Positions 44,487 through 54,200 of a stretch of 64,000 nucleotides of DNA are shown in pieces; position 1 is the first letter of the stretch; each line of letters begins with the position of its first letter. Below the pieces are notes generated by a model. The model was not told where the DNA came from. It ran no database searches and was given only the letters and a program-made list of their open reading frames with translations. The translations under genes were made by a program, and so were the position numbers. The stretch is from positions 1 to 64,000 of the forward strand of contig NZ_SUPK01000006.1 of the NCBI RefSeq assembly GCF_005049045.1, read 5' to 3'. Origin of the DNA: Cohnella pontilimi (GTDB lineage: Bacteria > Bacillota > Bacilli > Paenibacillales > Paenibacillaceae).

Positions 44487-45365
44487 TTAACGACCCTCTA
44501 CTTGACCCAGAAACGACCGAACGACCGATATGTAGGCATCCGTTTCTTCCAAGTAACTCAAGTGCGAGCTGTTTTCGAAAACGCACATTTCGGCGCCGGG
44601 GACTAGAGACTGATAATATTGGGTCGATTCCGGAGTGGCTTCGTCGTAGCGGCCGCACAGGAAAAGCGCCGGCAATGCTATTGCAGACAAGTCTGGCGTG
44701 ACATTGTACGTTTTCAAATTCCCCGTTGGATAGAATTCGGATGGTCCCCACATCGTAAGGTACACGCTGTGATTCGCCTTCTGTCGGCTTACGGACAAGA
44801 CTGACGGCCTGGGGTCGAGGCGGCAAACATGCTGTCTCTCAAATACCTGCATGGCCTCCCGGTACTTTTCCGAACTCGTTGTTCCGTTTTCCTGATGTTT
44901 TTGGATGGTCTGCTGAACATCGGCGGGCAGCTGCGCGAGCAAACGATCCGCATCTTGCTTCCACCGTTCGGCGTCGAGGCAGGGGCTGGAAAAAATGATA
45001 CTGTTCACACCGGCAGGTTTGCGATCAACGAGATAGGAAGCGGCCAGCATCGTCCCCCAAGAATGGCCCAAAATGTGAACCGGATTTAGATTCAGCGCTT
45101 CACGCACACACGCCAGTTCTTCCACAAATCTCTCCAGCTTCCATAAGGAGCGGTCATGAGGTCTGTTGGAATTTCCTGAACCAAGCTGATCGTAAAAAAT
45201 GACGGGTCTGTCGCTCGCCAACACACCCAATGCCGCTTTGAGCGGATCGTGCGTATTTCCGGGTCCTCCATGCAGCACCAGCAGAGGAGTTCTGTCTCCC
45301 TCCCCCATTTTGCTGTACCACACCTTGCCGCCGGGCACTTCTATGAAACCTTCTTGATTTCTCAC
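44487..45365 (-). CDS. Proline iminopeptidase-like alpha/beta hydrolase
   Basis: A 292-residue alpha/beta hydrolase of the S33 family. The oxyanion loop is [10 protein letters not shown], the nucleophile elbow is LGHSWGT, and the Asp and His are in [12 protein letters not shown] and NSSHLSYLE. It most likely releases N-terminal proline from peptides. GTG start with GGGGGAAG upstream. Stand-alone gene. Confidence 0.82.
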   Translation of the reverse strand: MRNQEGFIEVPGGKVWYSKMGEGDRTPLLVLHGGPGNTHDPLKAALGVLASDRPVIFYDQLGSGNSNRPHDRSLWKLERFVEELACVREALNLNPVHILGHSWGTMLAASYLVDRKPAGVNSIIFSSPCLDAERWKQDADRLLAQLPADVQQTIQKHQENGTTSSEKYREAMQVFERQHVCRLDPRPSVLSVSRQKANHSVYLTMWGPSEFYPTGNLKTYNVTPDLSAIALPALFLCGRYDEATPESTQYYQSLVPGAEMCVFENSSHLSYLEETDAYISVVRSFLGQVEGR

Positions 45366-45501
45366 TTGGACTTCCCCCGTTCCACATACCGCTATCTGAT
45401 GAGTAACTCTTACATTTTGCCCTCCTATTCATTCGGCTAAGCGCATCATTTTCCTCTCGTAAGCCAAGATAATGGAGATCATCCATCGGAACCCGGCTGG
45501 A

Positions 45502-45545
45502 TTTACAAAGAAGAAGGCTGCCGAAGCAGCCTTCTTCTTTGTAAA
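45502..45545. terminator. Long terminator with UUCG loop
   Basis: Twenty-base perfect arms (45502-45521 and 45526-45545) with a cgaa loop; on the minus strand the loop reads TTCG, giving a C-UUCG-G tetraloop. It ends the stalk-domain gene at 45560. Confidence 0.85.
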
Positions 45546-45559
45546 AACTCTCTTGCTTA

Positions 45560-46216
45560 TTACGGAAGCACCGTGATGCCCAAGCTTTCTCCGCCTTTAC
45601 CCGGTTGAATCCCGATCAGGCTCCATGTATCGTCCGATTTTCGGACGGTTGCTTTTAATGTCCCTTCGCCAGCGCTTCCCGTTGAAGTCGCGAGCTTGAA
45701 CAATACACTATAGGACAATTGATCTTGACCGGTTTTACCATCGTTGGACACCGTAAAGCTGTCTACCCAGGGGCTGGAAACTCCTGTTACCCAATTCAAT
45801 GACTCGAATTGCTTGCGTGTCTTTTTCTGCAGGTCCGGCGCCAGCATGGCAAATTGCACCGCCCCGTTCCGGTTCTTGATCGCCTCAGCCCAAGTCTGAA
45901 CGGCTCCCTCAGGGGATTTAGCGGCTACCCACTGATTCAAAAGCTCGATTTGACGCTGATCGGAACCTGAGTTCGGCCGATCTATCGTGACGGTTCTCGT
46001 TTCTTGATTCCAGCCTACTTTGGCACCCAAAGCTTCTCCGGCCGAGCGAATCGGCACCATGGTACGGTTTTTGATGATTTGAGGCGGGACATCAGTAGCG
46101 ATCGTTTTTCCGTTTACAACCAGCTTGATGGGACTTGAAGCGAATGAAGTACTGGCAATGACAATGGCACTAGCAGCAACGACAGACACAATGAGCGGTA
46201 CCCATTTCTTTTGCAT
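45560..46216 (-). CDS. Secreted stalk-domain protein
   Basis: A 218-residue exported protein: signal peptide (VSVVAASAIVIASTSFA), then a copper amine oxidase N-terminal stalk domain (VNGKTIATDVPPQIIKNRTMVP, residues 30-80), and a C-terminal domain of about 130 residues resembling NTF2-like/YybT secreted domains (WAEAIKNRNGAVQFAMLAPDLQ). Such proteins are numerous in Paenibacillus and sit on the cell surface. ATG 10 bases after GGAGG. Confidence 0.75.
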   Translation of the reverse strand: MQKKWVPLIVSVVAASAIVIASTSFASSPIKLVVNGKTIATDVPPQIIKNRTMVPIRSAGEALGAKVGWNQETRTVTIDRPNSGSDQRQIELLNQWVAAKSPEGAVQTWAEAIKNRNGAVQFAMLAPDLQKKTRKQFESLNWVTGVSSPWVDSFTVSNDGKTGQDQLSYSVLFKLATSTGSAGEGTLKATVRKSDDTWSLIGIQPGKGGESLGITVLP

Positions 46217-46399
46217 GTTCGTGTTGCCTCCTCACATGTACGATAAAATCGTACGTTTTTGATCCTTTCAATGGTTTAGACGACTTAAAGTCTCAAAAGG
46301 TTGTTGATAAACAGCGGTTATTTCCGGAGACAAGGCTATCCACGGCTGCTACCTAGTAGGCAGACTAAGCTCTTATACATCGTTTATATGGATTAGCAA

Positions 46400-47332
46400 C
46401 TACTTCCAGAAGTCGACGTCTAAATAATGTTGGAGGAATGAGCCTTCTTCGTTTTTTTGGCATTTCGTTCCGCGCCTAACATGGAGGATTAAGTCAGCTG
46501 CAATACTGACTGCGATCTCTTCGGGCCCTTCCGCGCCAATCGGAAGTCCGACGGGAGAATGGATTCTTTCAAGCAATGCTTCCTCGAGTACCAACCTTGA
46601 TGTGCGAGCTTTTGGACCTAAGACACCCAAATAAAGGAGTTCAGTATCCCGTACCAAAGCGAGAAGCTCCCTGTCTTTCTGAAAATCGTGCGTCATCAGC
46701 ACAACACAATCGTCCTGCCGCAGATGGAGCCCAGGAATCACTTCCTCTGGTGCGCCTACCCATCGCTGATCTGCATCAGGAAAATATTCGTATGCGCAAA
46801 AACTCGGACGCCAGTCCCAGACAATAACGTAGAAGCCGAGTCTCGCAGCCAGCTTGGAGACCGGTCTGGCGTCCTGTCCCGCACCAAGGAGAATCAGTCT
46901 TGGTTTGGGTTGATAGGTATGGATGTAGGTCTCCCCTTCTACCGCCTTCACAACGTTTACCGATTTCCCTTGCTCCAAAATAATCTTGATTTCCTTCAGC
47001 GCTTGTCTCTGCTTGTCGTCAATCGGTTCCAGCAAAATATGGATTTCTCCGTTGCAGCCGAAACCTCTTCCCCATTCGGTTTCCGTTTCCGCACTCAGGT
47101 CGTATTTGATCAGTTTCGGTGCATTCGTCCCATACATTTCACGAGCCCGCAACGCCAGATCTTCCTCTAAACAGCCTGCGGTAAGCATGCCGACCCGCTT
47201 TCCGCTCTCCATGTAGAGAGCAGCGGTTCCTTCCTTCCGGTAAGATGAACCTACAACCCGGACAATACTCGCCAGTACGCAGTATTCTTCCGATTGCTCG
47301 ATAGCCTGCAAAACGGCGTGTATGGAATCCAT
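46400..47332 (-). CDS. XdhC/CoxI-type molybdoenzyme maturation factor
   Basis: A 310-residue protein with the XdhC N-terminal domain (CVLASIVRVVGSSYRKEGTA, MLTAGCLEEDLALRA) and a C-terminal Rossmann-like half (PRLILLGAGQDARPVSKLAARLG, VLGPKARTSRL). It inserts the sulfurated molybdenum cofactor into hydroxylases of the xanthine dehydrogenase type. The ATG at 47332 starts 5 bases after the ferredoxin-like gene. Last gene of the operon. B. subtilis PucA is a homologue. Confidence 0.85.
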   Translation of the reverse strand: MDSIHAVLQAIEQSEEYCVLASIVRVVGSSYRKEGTAALYMESGKRVGMLTAGCLEEDLALRAREMYGTNAPKLIKYDLSAETETEWGRGFGCNGEIHILLEPIDDKQRQALKEIKIILEQGKSVNVVKAVEGETYIHTYQPKPRLILLGAGQDARPVSKLAARLGFYVIVWDWRPSFCAYEYFPDADQRWVGAPEEVIPGLHLRQDDCVVLMTHDFQKDRELLALVRDTELLYLGVLGPKARTSRLVLEEALLERIHSPVGLPIGAEGPEEIAVSIAADLILHVRRGTKCQKNEEGSFLQHYLDVDFWK

Positions 47333-47337
47333 CCCGA

Positions 47338-47796
47338 TTACATCCCCTTTACCTTCCCTTCGAGTACAGACACGACAGCTTGCCGAATTTCTTCGTATCC
47401 GGTGCAGCGGCAAATATTAGACTGCAGCCAATCGCGGATGGTCGCCTCATCGGCTTGCGGATGTTTACTGCTAAGCGCATGGATATTCATAATAAATCCG
47501 GGCGTACAATATCCGCATTGAAAGGCAAATTTATCAACGAAAGCTTGCTGGATATCGGCGTCTCCCAACCCTTCGACAGTGACCACCGCTTGACCGGATG
47601 CTTCGGCTGCCAGCATAAGGCAAGATTTCATCGGCCACCCGTTTACCGTAACCGTGCAGGTTCCGCAATCTCCGTTTCGACATCCCGGCTTGGCTCCGGT
47701 TAAACCGAAAGTTTCCCTTAACACGTCGAGAAGAAGCTCCGGCGGCTGGACTTCCACCAAGTGCTTCTCGCCATTCAACAACAACTCGATTCTCAA
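47338..47796 (-). CDS. 2Fe-2S subunit of a molybdenum hydroxylase
   Basis: A 152-residue protein with two [2Fe-2S] domains: Cys39/44/47/59 (GCRNGDCGTC...C) plant-ferredoxin-type, and Cys94/97/129/131 (QCGYC...CRC) in the helical C-terminal domain. It carries electrons from the molybdenum site to FAD. TTG start with AGGAG upstream. Between the FAD subunit gene and the XdhC-type gene. Confidence 0.9.
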   Translation of the reverse strand: MRIELLLNGEKHLVEVQPPELLLDVLRETFGLTGAKPGCRNGDCGTCTVTVNGWPMKSCLMLAAEASGQAVVTVEGLGDADIQQAFVDKFAFQCGYCTPGFIMNIHALSSKHPQADEATIRDWLQSNICRCTGYEEIRQAVVSVLEGKVKGM

Positions 47797-47817
47797 TTTC
47801 GCCGACTCCTCCCATCG

Positions 47818-48648
47818 CTACTCGCCGAGGGTGGTTAAAATATCGATCAGCACATTTTTCCAGACGATTTCCCGGTATGCCGCCGAAGCTTTCATATCGC
47901 TCAGAATGGGAGCCGGCAGCTGGCTTGCCGCCAGTCCCACCCTTTCCGCAACCGGTAATTTGCTTTCGTTCAGCAGACGTTCCAGCGCAGCGGAGCGGAA
48001 TGGAAAGGCACACAGGCCGCTGAAAGCGAGCCGGATTCCCGAGTTGGTTCGGATAGCGGCAGTCGTCACAACCGGGTAATCGATTGCGGCCACTTTTCTT
48101 TTCTTGATGGAGAAATGGGGCATCGTCAAATATTGCGAATCGGTCACGGATTGTACGAGAAACTCTCCGCTGCCCAGTCGAAGAGTACCGTTAAAGATTT
48201 GACCGATGGGGATCCGGCGGGCACCGGACGGCCCTGCAATCACCAGATCGCTGTCCGTGAGCAGCAGAGGCAGAACCGCCTCTTTGTAAATGAACTGGCT
48301 GCAAATATTGCCTCCCAATGTAATCTTGTTGCGGGAGGTACGATCGGCTACGCCTGACCCCGTTTCTCCCAGCAGGGGAAATACGCGAGAATCGTAAAGC
48401 TCGGAGAGAGTCAGAGCGGAACCAACGATCAAGCTTTGATCGTTGACGGCAAGGGCACGGCATTCCGGAATATGCTTCAAATCAATCACAGCTTCCGTAT
48501 AGACGAGGTTTACTCTCCCAAGCGTAATGATTTCCGTTCCTCCCGACCAATACATCGGCCTCTTTCCTTGAGCGTCCAAACGTTGAAACAAGCCGGCAGC
48601 CTCACGGATCGAAGCAGGCCGGTAATAATCGAAATTATAAGAAAACAT
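47818..48648 (-). CDS. FAD-binding subunit of a molybdenum hydroxylase
   Basis: A 276-residue FAD_binding_5/CoxM-type subunit. FAD signatures are GGTEIITLGRVNL (residues 40-52) and GNICSQFIYKEAVLPLLL (residue 113-130). It passes electrons to the final acceptor. ATG overlaps the large subunit gene by 14 bases. PucC-like in B. subtilis terms. Confidence 0.88.
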   Translation of the reverse strand: MFSYNFDYYRPASIREAAGLFQRLDAQGKRPMYWSGGTEIITLGRVNLVYTEAVIDLKHIPECRALAVNDQSLIVGSALTLSELYDSRVFPLLGETGSGVADRTSRNKITLGGNICSQFIYKEAVLPLLLTDSDLVIAGPSGARRIPIGQIFNGTLRLGSGEFLVQSVTDSQYLTMPHFSIKKRKVAAIDYPVVTTAAIRTNSGIRLAFSGLCAFPFRSAALERLLNESKLPVAERVGLAASQLPAPILSDMKASAAYREIVWKNVLIDILTTLGE

Positions 48649-50968
48649 GGGAATACCCCATTCGTGCTCTCCATACCGTTTCCGGATAGAGAGGAAGCTG
48701 ATTCAGTCTCACTCCCGCTGCTCGCGACAACGCGTCCGCCAGCGCCGCCGGCATGCCGATCATCCCATGTTCACCTAATGCGCGGGCTCCGTAAGGCGCG
48801 TCCAGGCAAGGAGTTTCTATGAATTCCACGATATAGGACGGGTTTTCGTCGTAACGGAGCACACTAAAATCCCGCAGCGTAGGGTTGAGCACCATCCCTT
48901 GTTCGTTATAGTCAAATCCTTCTCGATTCGCGAAACTGAGCCCCATGGCCATCGCGCCCATCACTTGGCCGCGCGCACCTTCGGGATTCAGCACCTTGCC
49001 CGCATCATTGACGGAAATCGCCTTCATGAGCCGGTAAGAGCAATCGCGGGTATCCATCTCAATCTCCACCGCTTGAGCCCCGACATTCCATTCCGGTCCA
49101 GGTGTGCCCTCTCCGGTCACCGGGTTCAACGGATTCATTCTTCTCTGAATGTAATGTCCCCGTCCGATAATCTGCCCGCCGATCGCATTTCCGTTCGGAT
49201 AAACGTATCCGTAACAAATCTCTCTTACCTCAATGTTCACGCTCGGATCAGCCCGCACGAATACCTTTTCATTTTCAAGTACGAGGTCCTCCGGATCGGC
49301 GCGAAGGACACAGGCTGCGATGTCCAGCAGTTGCCGGATCGCATCGTCGGCGGCCTTTAATACGGCACGTCCGGCCAGCAGCGTCCCCCTGCTCGCCACC
49401 GTTTTCCAATGTTCCGGCGTAGTTCGCGTATCCACCGTAAGTTTGACATGAATTCGCTCCGGGCTCATCCTCATTCTCTCAGCCAAAATTTGTGCCAGCA
49501 CAGTCTTGGTACCCGTCCCGATTTCCACGACACCCGTCTCCAGGTTGATGCTGCCATCGGGGTTAAACAGGATGATGGCTCCGGAGCTGGCGTCAGTATC
49601 CATAGAGGAGTTTTTCCAAAAGCAGCTGATGCCCTTGGCACGAATCCGATACGCGTCGATTTGACGAACTTGCCAACCCTCCCACTCCGACAATATTTTT
49701 AGACGATTCAGACAAGTTTTGATGTCTCCGAGATTGCTGGGAGTCAGGAGATCCCGTGTCGGTGCCGTATCTCCGGGAACCGCGGCATTGCGGAATCGCA
49801 GCTCCCATGGATCCATTCCGAGTTTGTCGGCTAACGCGTCGATGGCTCTTTCCATCGCGAAAGTGAGCTCAGAATGACCGTACCCCCGAAAGGCCGCTGC
49901 AAAGCCATGATTCGTGTATAAGGTAAAACAATCACATGCCAGATTCGGAATTCCGTAAGGTCCCGAGCAATCGATAACTGCCGCTTTCGCCACATCGCTG
50001 GATTTGTCGTTATAGGCACCGCCGTCAAACCGATACGTGATATGCGCGGCTTTTATGTATCCGTCTAGTGTGGATCCCAGCTTCACCGTCGCATGCAGTC
50101 CGATGCGCACCGGGGCCGACGCCATGTCTTCCTCTCTCGTTAAGACGATTTTCACTTTTCGACCGCCCACGGCTTTGGAGGCCAGATACACGATAGGCTC
50201 CAAAAAAATGGCCGATTTCCCTCCGAAGGCGCCCCCTACCAGCGGAGTTTGAACGACGATCCATCCGGAGCCGATACCGAAATAATTCGCCATATATTTC
50301 TTGACGGTAAAAGGAACTTGAGAGGATGTATCGATGACGACATAGCCGTCCGGCCGAATTTCCGCAGTCGCACTGCGGGTTTCCATCGCCGCGTGATCCG
50401 AGGGCATAAACCAAACGGTATTCTCGGCGATCATTTCGCTTTCCTTCCAGCCTTTGTCGATATCTCCCTTGCGCAGCCGGTTCACGCTTGCAATATTCGT
50501 ACCGGGAACCGGAACGGCGCGCCCTTCATTCTCATATTCACCCAGTTTGTCATGCAGAATCGGTGCGTCTTGCCTTAATGCATCCACCGGCGAATTGACG
50601 ACCGGCAATGGCTCATACTCAACACGTATCAATTCGGCTGCCCGTTTCGCAGCCGCTTCGGTATCCGCGACGGCCACCGCCACAACTTCGCCGTAATAAC
50701 GAACCTTTTCTCGCGCGATGATTGGCCGGTCTCTGATCTCTTCGCCAATCAATACATCGCTTACATCACCGGTCAAAATCGTCTTGACCCCCTGCACCTG
50801 CTTCGCTTCAGACGTATCCACACTCAATATACGTGCATGCGCGTAGGGGCTGAGGGCGAGTCTCGCATGCAGCATTCGTGCTTCAACTTTGTCCGCCGTA
50901 TACATCGCGACCCCGGTAACTTTATCGAACGACTCCTTCTTGGGTACGCTTCGCCCAATCGCCTTCAA
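48635..50968 (-). CDS. Molybdenum-binding large subunit of a xanthine dehydrogenase-type enzyme
   Basis: A 777-residue catalytic subunit. Features: N-terminal aldehyde oxidase/xanthine dehydrogenase a/b hammerhead (residues 15-120), the GGAFGGK motif (245-251), FRGYGHSELTFAMERAIDAL near 360, TGVVEIGTGTKTVLAQILAE near 480, and the conserved Glu in GARALGEHGMIG near 735. In XDH that Glu acts as base. It is not CoxL (no AYxCSFR). TTG start after GGGGTGAG. Substrate likely a purine or other N-heterocycle, not known. Confidence 0.88.
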   Translation of the reverse strand: MKAIGRSVPKKESFDKVTGVAMYTADKVEARMLHARLALSPYAHARILSVDTSEAKQVQGVKTILTGDVSDVLIGEEIRDRPIIAREKVRYYGEVVAVAVADTEAAAKRAAELIRVEYEPLPVVNSPVDALRQDAPILHDKLGEYENEGRAVPVPGTNIASVNRLRKGDIDKGWKESEMIAENTVWFMPSDHAAMETRSATAEIRPDGYVVIDTSSQVPFTVKKYMANYFGIGSGWIVVQTPLVGGAFGGKSAIFLEPIVYLASKAVGGRKVKIVLTREEDMASAPVRIGLHATVKLGSTLDGYIKAAHITYRFDGGAYNDKSSDVAKAAVIDCSGPYGIPNLACDCFTLYTNHGFAAAFRGYGHSELTFAMERAIDALADKLGMDPWELRFRNAAVPGDTAPTRDLLTPSNLGDIKTCLNRLKILSEWEGWQVRQIDAYRIRAKGISCFWKNSSMDTDASSGAIILFNPDGSINLETGVVEIGTGTKTVLAQILAERMRMSPERIHVKLTVDTRTTPEHWKTVASRGTLLAGRAVLKAADDAIRQLLDIAACVLRADPEDLVLENEKVFVRADPSVNIEVREICYGYVYPNGNAIGGQIIGRGHYIQRRMNPLNPVTGEGTPGPEWNVGAQAVEIEMDTRDCSYRLMKAISVNDAGKVLNPEGARGQVMGAMAMGLSFANREGFDYNEQGMVLNPTLRDFSVLRYDENPSYIVEFIETPCLDAPYGARALGEHGMIGMPAALADALSRAAGVRLNQLPLYPETVWRARMGYSHVFL

Positions 50969-51039
50969 TCGTTCTCACCCCGTCCCGCTCCTCCATCTCT
51001 GATTTATATGGGCAAGGAGGGGGGGGATATAACTGCGGT

Positions 51040-51537
51040 TCAACTTCCGGCAATTTCACTCTTCTTCGGACGGTATATCACATATTGAATTATAAGCGCC
51101 ACCGCAACTCCGATGAAGGTGTCGCGGATGCGGTCGAAAGCGTAAACACCGGACTCTTTTTGCAGACTGATCACCAGGGCGACGCTTAATGCTGTTTCTC
51201 GAACCAATACTTCCTTGCGTCCGAATAGCAGGGAAATAAACCCGACCGCGACGATCAGCAGACCCAGCGACCAGCCGTTCAAAGGCATGAAGCGTACCGC
51301 CCAGGCTGTAACGTAAACGCCGAGCATGGTGCCAAGCAGACGGTAATAGGAAAATTGGAGTGATTTTCGGAACGTGGATTTCGTGCACAAGATGACGGAG
51401 ACAGGGGCCAAGAACGGATGCTTGGAGCCTGCCAGCTTGGCAAGCTCCCACGCCAATGCGGAGGCGATTCCCATCATCAAGGTGACGGTACTTACTTTCA
51501 TCCATTGAGGGCGGTGCTTCCCTGATGCCATTGTCAA
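51040..51537 (-). CDS. FUSC-type inner-membrane protein (half transporter)
   Basis: A 165-residue membrane protein with about five spans, the first half-like to aromatic-acid exporters of the FUSC family (VSTVTLMMGIASALAWELAKL, GTMLGVYVTAWAVRF, ETALSVALVISL). It lacks the large soluble domain. TTG start after GGAGGG, with an in-frame ATG two codons later. Between the mocA-like and large-subunit genes, it may carry the substrate or product of the hydroxylase. Confidence 0.65.
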   Translation of the reverse strand: MTMASGKHRPQWMKVSTVTLMMGIASALAWELAKLAGSKHPFLAPVSVILCTKSTFRKSLQFSYYRLLGTMLGVYVTAWAVRFMPLNGWSLGLLIVAVGFISLLFGRKEVLVRETALSVALVISLQKESGVYAFDRIRDTFIGVAVALIIQYVIYRPKKSEIAGS

Positions 51538-51636
51538 TCTGAAACCCTCCGTAACTACCCAACATGGTTACAAATAAAATGCTCCTTATCCTGCCCGTGT
51601 ATGTAATTCCCGTTGGACTTACGCCCGAAGACAGAG

Positions 51637-52254
51637 CTACCCTCCTGTTATCTCAAGAAGCCGGCGATAGTCCTCTTCGTTGTCAATGTCCAACAAATTC
51701 CTCGGATCCGCTGTTAGGATTCTTTTTCTTTCATGTCTGTGGATGATACTTTTTGCTCCTTCATCGCCTTTAAGTTTGAGCAAATCGGAAAACAGCTTTT
51801 CGGAGAACACGACTGGCGGGGCATATATACCGTTGTATGAGGTGATCACAATATCCGTGGCCGGCTCGGCCGGATCTTCGAAAATCTCAAGCGCCGCGTT
51901 AATCATCTTCTCACTTACCAGCGGCTGATCCGCCAGCAAAATGAGAACGGCTTCCGCACCGCGTAATTCAGCTTGTAAAATTCCTTCTGAGATAGAGTGT
52001 GCCTGCCCTTTCCAAGCGTGTCGGCATGTAATTTGTGTCCATCTCGCTGCCTCCGGCTGCTTCGTGAACCTCTCGGGCATCCAACCCGGAACCGTTTCAG
52101 TTCTCGTGATGACCAAAATATGTTCGACTTTCGACCGGATGACCTCAGCAAAAGCTAGACCTCCGACAGGACCTGCTTTTGTGGGCAAGCTCAGCTTATC
52201 TCTTCCCATCCTGGAACTCATTCCCGCAGCTAAATAAATGGCCACTGTCTTCAT
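51637..52254 (-). CDS. MobA-like nucleotidyltransferase (molybdopterin cofactor)
   Basis: A 205-residue NTP-transferase. The N-terminal motif AIYLAAGMSSRMGRDKLSLP and ILLADQPLVSEKMI place it among MobA/MocA-type enzymes, which attach CMP or GMP to molybdopterin. In the xanthine-dehydrogenase context MocA (CTP) is likely. ATG after AGGGTGAG. Seven bases separate it from the kinase gene on the same strand. Confidence 0.82.
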   Translation of the reverse strand: MKTVAIYLAAGMSSRMGRDKLSLPTKAGPVGGLAFAEVIRSKVEHILVITRTETVPGWMPERFTKQPEAARWTQITCRHAWKGQAHSISEGILQAELRGAEAVLILLADQPLVSEKMINAALEIFEDPAEPATDIVITSYNGIYAPPVVFSEKLFSDLLKLKGDEGAKSIIHRHERKRILTADPRNLLDIDNEEDYRRLLEITGG

Positions 52255-52261
52255 AAGCGAC

Positions 52262-54091
52262 TCACCCTGTATCGTCCAAGGACAGATAAAACCATACATC
52301 CGTCCCCTGGCCGGGCTGGCTTTCGAGATGGATTCCGGAAAAATCTCCGATTAACTGGACCAGCCTGCGATGCACATTCACAATTCCGATATGTCGTCCT
52401 CCCGAGAGGATATCCTTCTTCTCCAAATCGCGCCGAATGGCCACCAGACGGTCGGTGGAAATGCCATTCCCGTTGTCCCGTATTCGAACCAGGAAACGGC
52501 CCGGTTCCGGAGCGCGTTCGGCGGATATCACGACGTGAACCGTCCCATCCCGGGATTCCATACCGTGAACGACACTGTTTTCAACCAAGGGCTGCAAGGA
52601 AAACTTGACCACTTTTTGTTCGAACGCCCACTCGGGGATATCGAAGCGATACTGAAGCCGTTCCTCAAACCGGAATTTCTGGATGCTGAGATACATGTCG
52701 CATACTTCCAGCTCTTCCTTCAGGGTGACGAACGGAGAATGATTGTTCAGATTATACCGCAGCAAACGCGATAAAGCGGAAGAAAGCCGGGAAATGTCGT
52801 TCATTCCTTTTTCCAACGCCATCCCCCGGATCGTCTCGAGCGAATTGAACAGGAAATGCGGGTTCATCTGGGACTGGAGCATCTTAAGTTCGATTTGGCT
52901 CTGTCGAAGAAGCAGGTCCTTTTCTTTCAATTGCGATAAATAAACCTCCTCTACGAGCCCCTCCAGCCGCTCCACCATCCGGTTGAAGTCGAGCGTAAGC
53001 CGTCCTATTTCATCCCGCGTTTTAACGGCAGCCCGAACCTTGAGATCCCCCTGTTTGACCTGGCTCACAAACCTCTGCAGCCGCCGGATGGGCCGAACGA
53101 GGCTCGCGGCAAAGCCGGAGCCTAGCAGATAAGCCACACACAGGGTAATGATTACGGTCCCTGCAATCGTGCTGCGGATGTTGTAGACTCCCTCCAGCAG
53201 CTCTTTTTCCGGATAAGAGGTCACAATATACCATTTCAAATAAGGAGAATAACCGAAAGTCAAATATTCGCTCGTATCCGAATCCAACCTGAAGCTTCCG
53301 TATTTCTGGCCGGCCATTTGGCGAACGAGCGCAAGGCCCGATCTTTGGCCGAAGCCGGATAATCCGGGCCGATACAAGTAATACCCTTCGGCATCTACAA
53401 TCGACATATAACCGGTGCGGCCAACCGTTACCTGATCCGAAATTTCCTGGATCCGCTTGAAGTTGATGTCGACGATCATCATGCCGACGGGCTCCAGTGT
53501 CAACGGATGGATGAGCCGCTTGACCATGGAGATGACCGGCTCCGAGCGGTCCCTGATCTGGATGACGCGGCTGATCAGCTTAATATCCGCATTGTGGGGA
53601 ACGAAATCGTACCAATATTCCTTTTTCAAATCTTGGGTGGACTCCGAAAACGGGGTTCGATCCGTGGTAATGACCGTTTCGTTATCGAGAAATACGGAAA
53701 TTCGGGAAATATCGGATCTGGAATAAGCGATTTCCTGCAGCATCTTTTTCACGGAGGCTTGCAATCCGCTGGCTTCTATTTCGGCAGCCGAGCTTTTCTG
53801 CAGCATTTCCTTCACTTCCGTCCGGTTCAGGAGCTTGATCGAATCGATTTCAAAGCCGGTGATGTAATATTCCATATTCGTCCGAACCTGCCCGATAATT
53901 TGCCAGCTGCTTTCCCTCGCCTCCCTTTCCATGATGTATGAGGATTCCCGGTAGGAAATGACGCCGACGAGCGACAAAGGAACCAGTACGAGCAGAGCGG
54001 AATAAATCAGCAGCCTTAGCATCAACGGCTGATTTCTTAGCAAAACGAGTTTTTGAACCAGGAGCCACAATCGGTTTCCCAAGCGATTCAT
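52262..54091 (-). CDS. YesM-type sensor histidine kinase
   Basis: A 609-residue membrane kinase: span near residue 25, extracellular sensor domain of dCACHE type, second span (about 300), HAMP domain, then the His_kinase motif with phospho-acceptor in MNPHFLFNSLETIR, and HATPase_c with LVENSVVHG and IGIVNVHRRL. YesM kinases partner with AraC-type YesN response regulators to control sugar transporters. No such regulator lies next to it. ATG after GAGGGGGA. Downstream of dctP, behind a terminator. Confidence 0.88.
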   Translation of the reverse strand: MNRLGNRLWLLVQKLVLLRNQPLMLRLLIYSALLVLVPLSLVGVISYRESSYIMEREARESSWQIIGQVRTNMEYYITGFEIDSIKLLNRTEVKEMLQKSSAAEIEASGLQASVKKMLQEIAYSRSDISRISVFLDNETVITTDRTPFSESTQDLKKEYWYDFVPHNADIKLISRVIQIRDRSEPVISMVKRLIHPLTLEPVGMMIVDINFKRIQEISDQVTVGRTGYMSIVDAEGYYLYRPGLSGFGQRSGLALVRQMAGQKYGSFRLDSDTSEYLTFGYSPYLKWYIVTSYPEKELLEGVYNIRSTIAGTVIITLCVAYLLGSGFAASLVRPIRRLQRFVSQVKQGDLKVRAAVKTRDEIGRLTLDFNRMVERLEGLVEEVYLSQLKEKDLLLRQSQIELKMLQSQMNPHFLFNSLETIRGMALEKGMNDISRLSSALSRLLRYNLNNHSPFVTLKEELEVCDMYLSIQKFRFEERLQYRFDIPEWAFEQKVVKFSLQPLVENSVVHGMESRDGTVHVVISAERAPEPGRFLVRIRDNGNGISTDRLVAIRRDLEKKDILSGGRHIGIVNVHRRLVQLIGDFSGIHLESQPGQGTDVWFYLSLDDTG

Positions 54092-54162
54092 AAAGTCCCC
54101 CTCGGGTTCTCTCTGCCTTAACCCTCAATTCGACGCCGCACCTTCGTCTCCTCTCCTACAAG

Positions 54163-54190
54163 CAAAAAGAGGGGGCTTCTGCGCCCCCTC
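54163..54190 (-). terminator. Terminator between dctP and the kinase gene
   Basis: Perfect GAGGGGGC/GCCCCCTC arms (54169-54176 and 54183-54190) followed on the minus strand by five T. Partial read-through could feed the kinase gene. Confidence 0.85.
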
Positions 54191-54200
54191 CAGGTACGGG

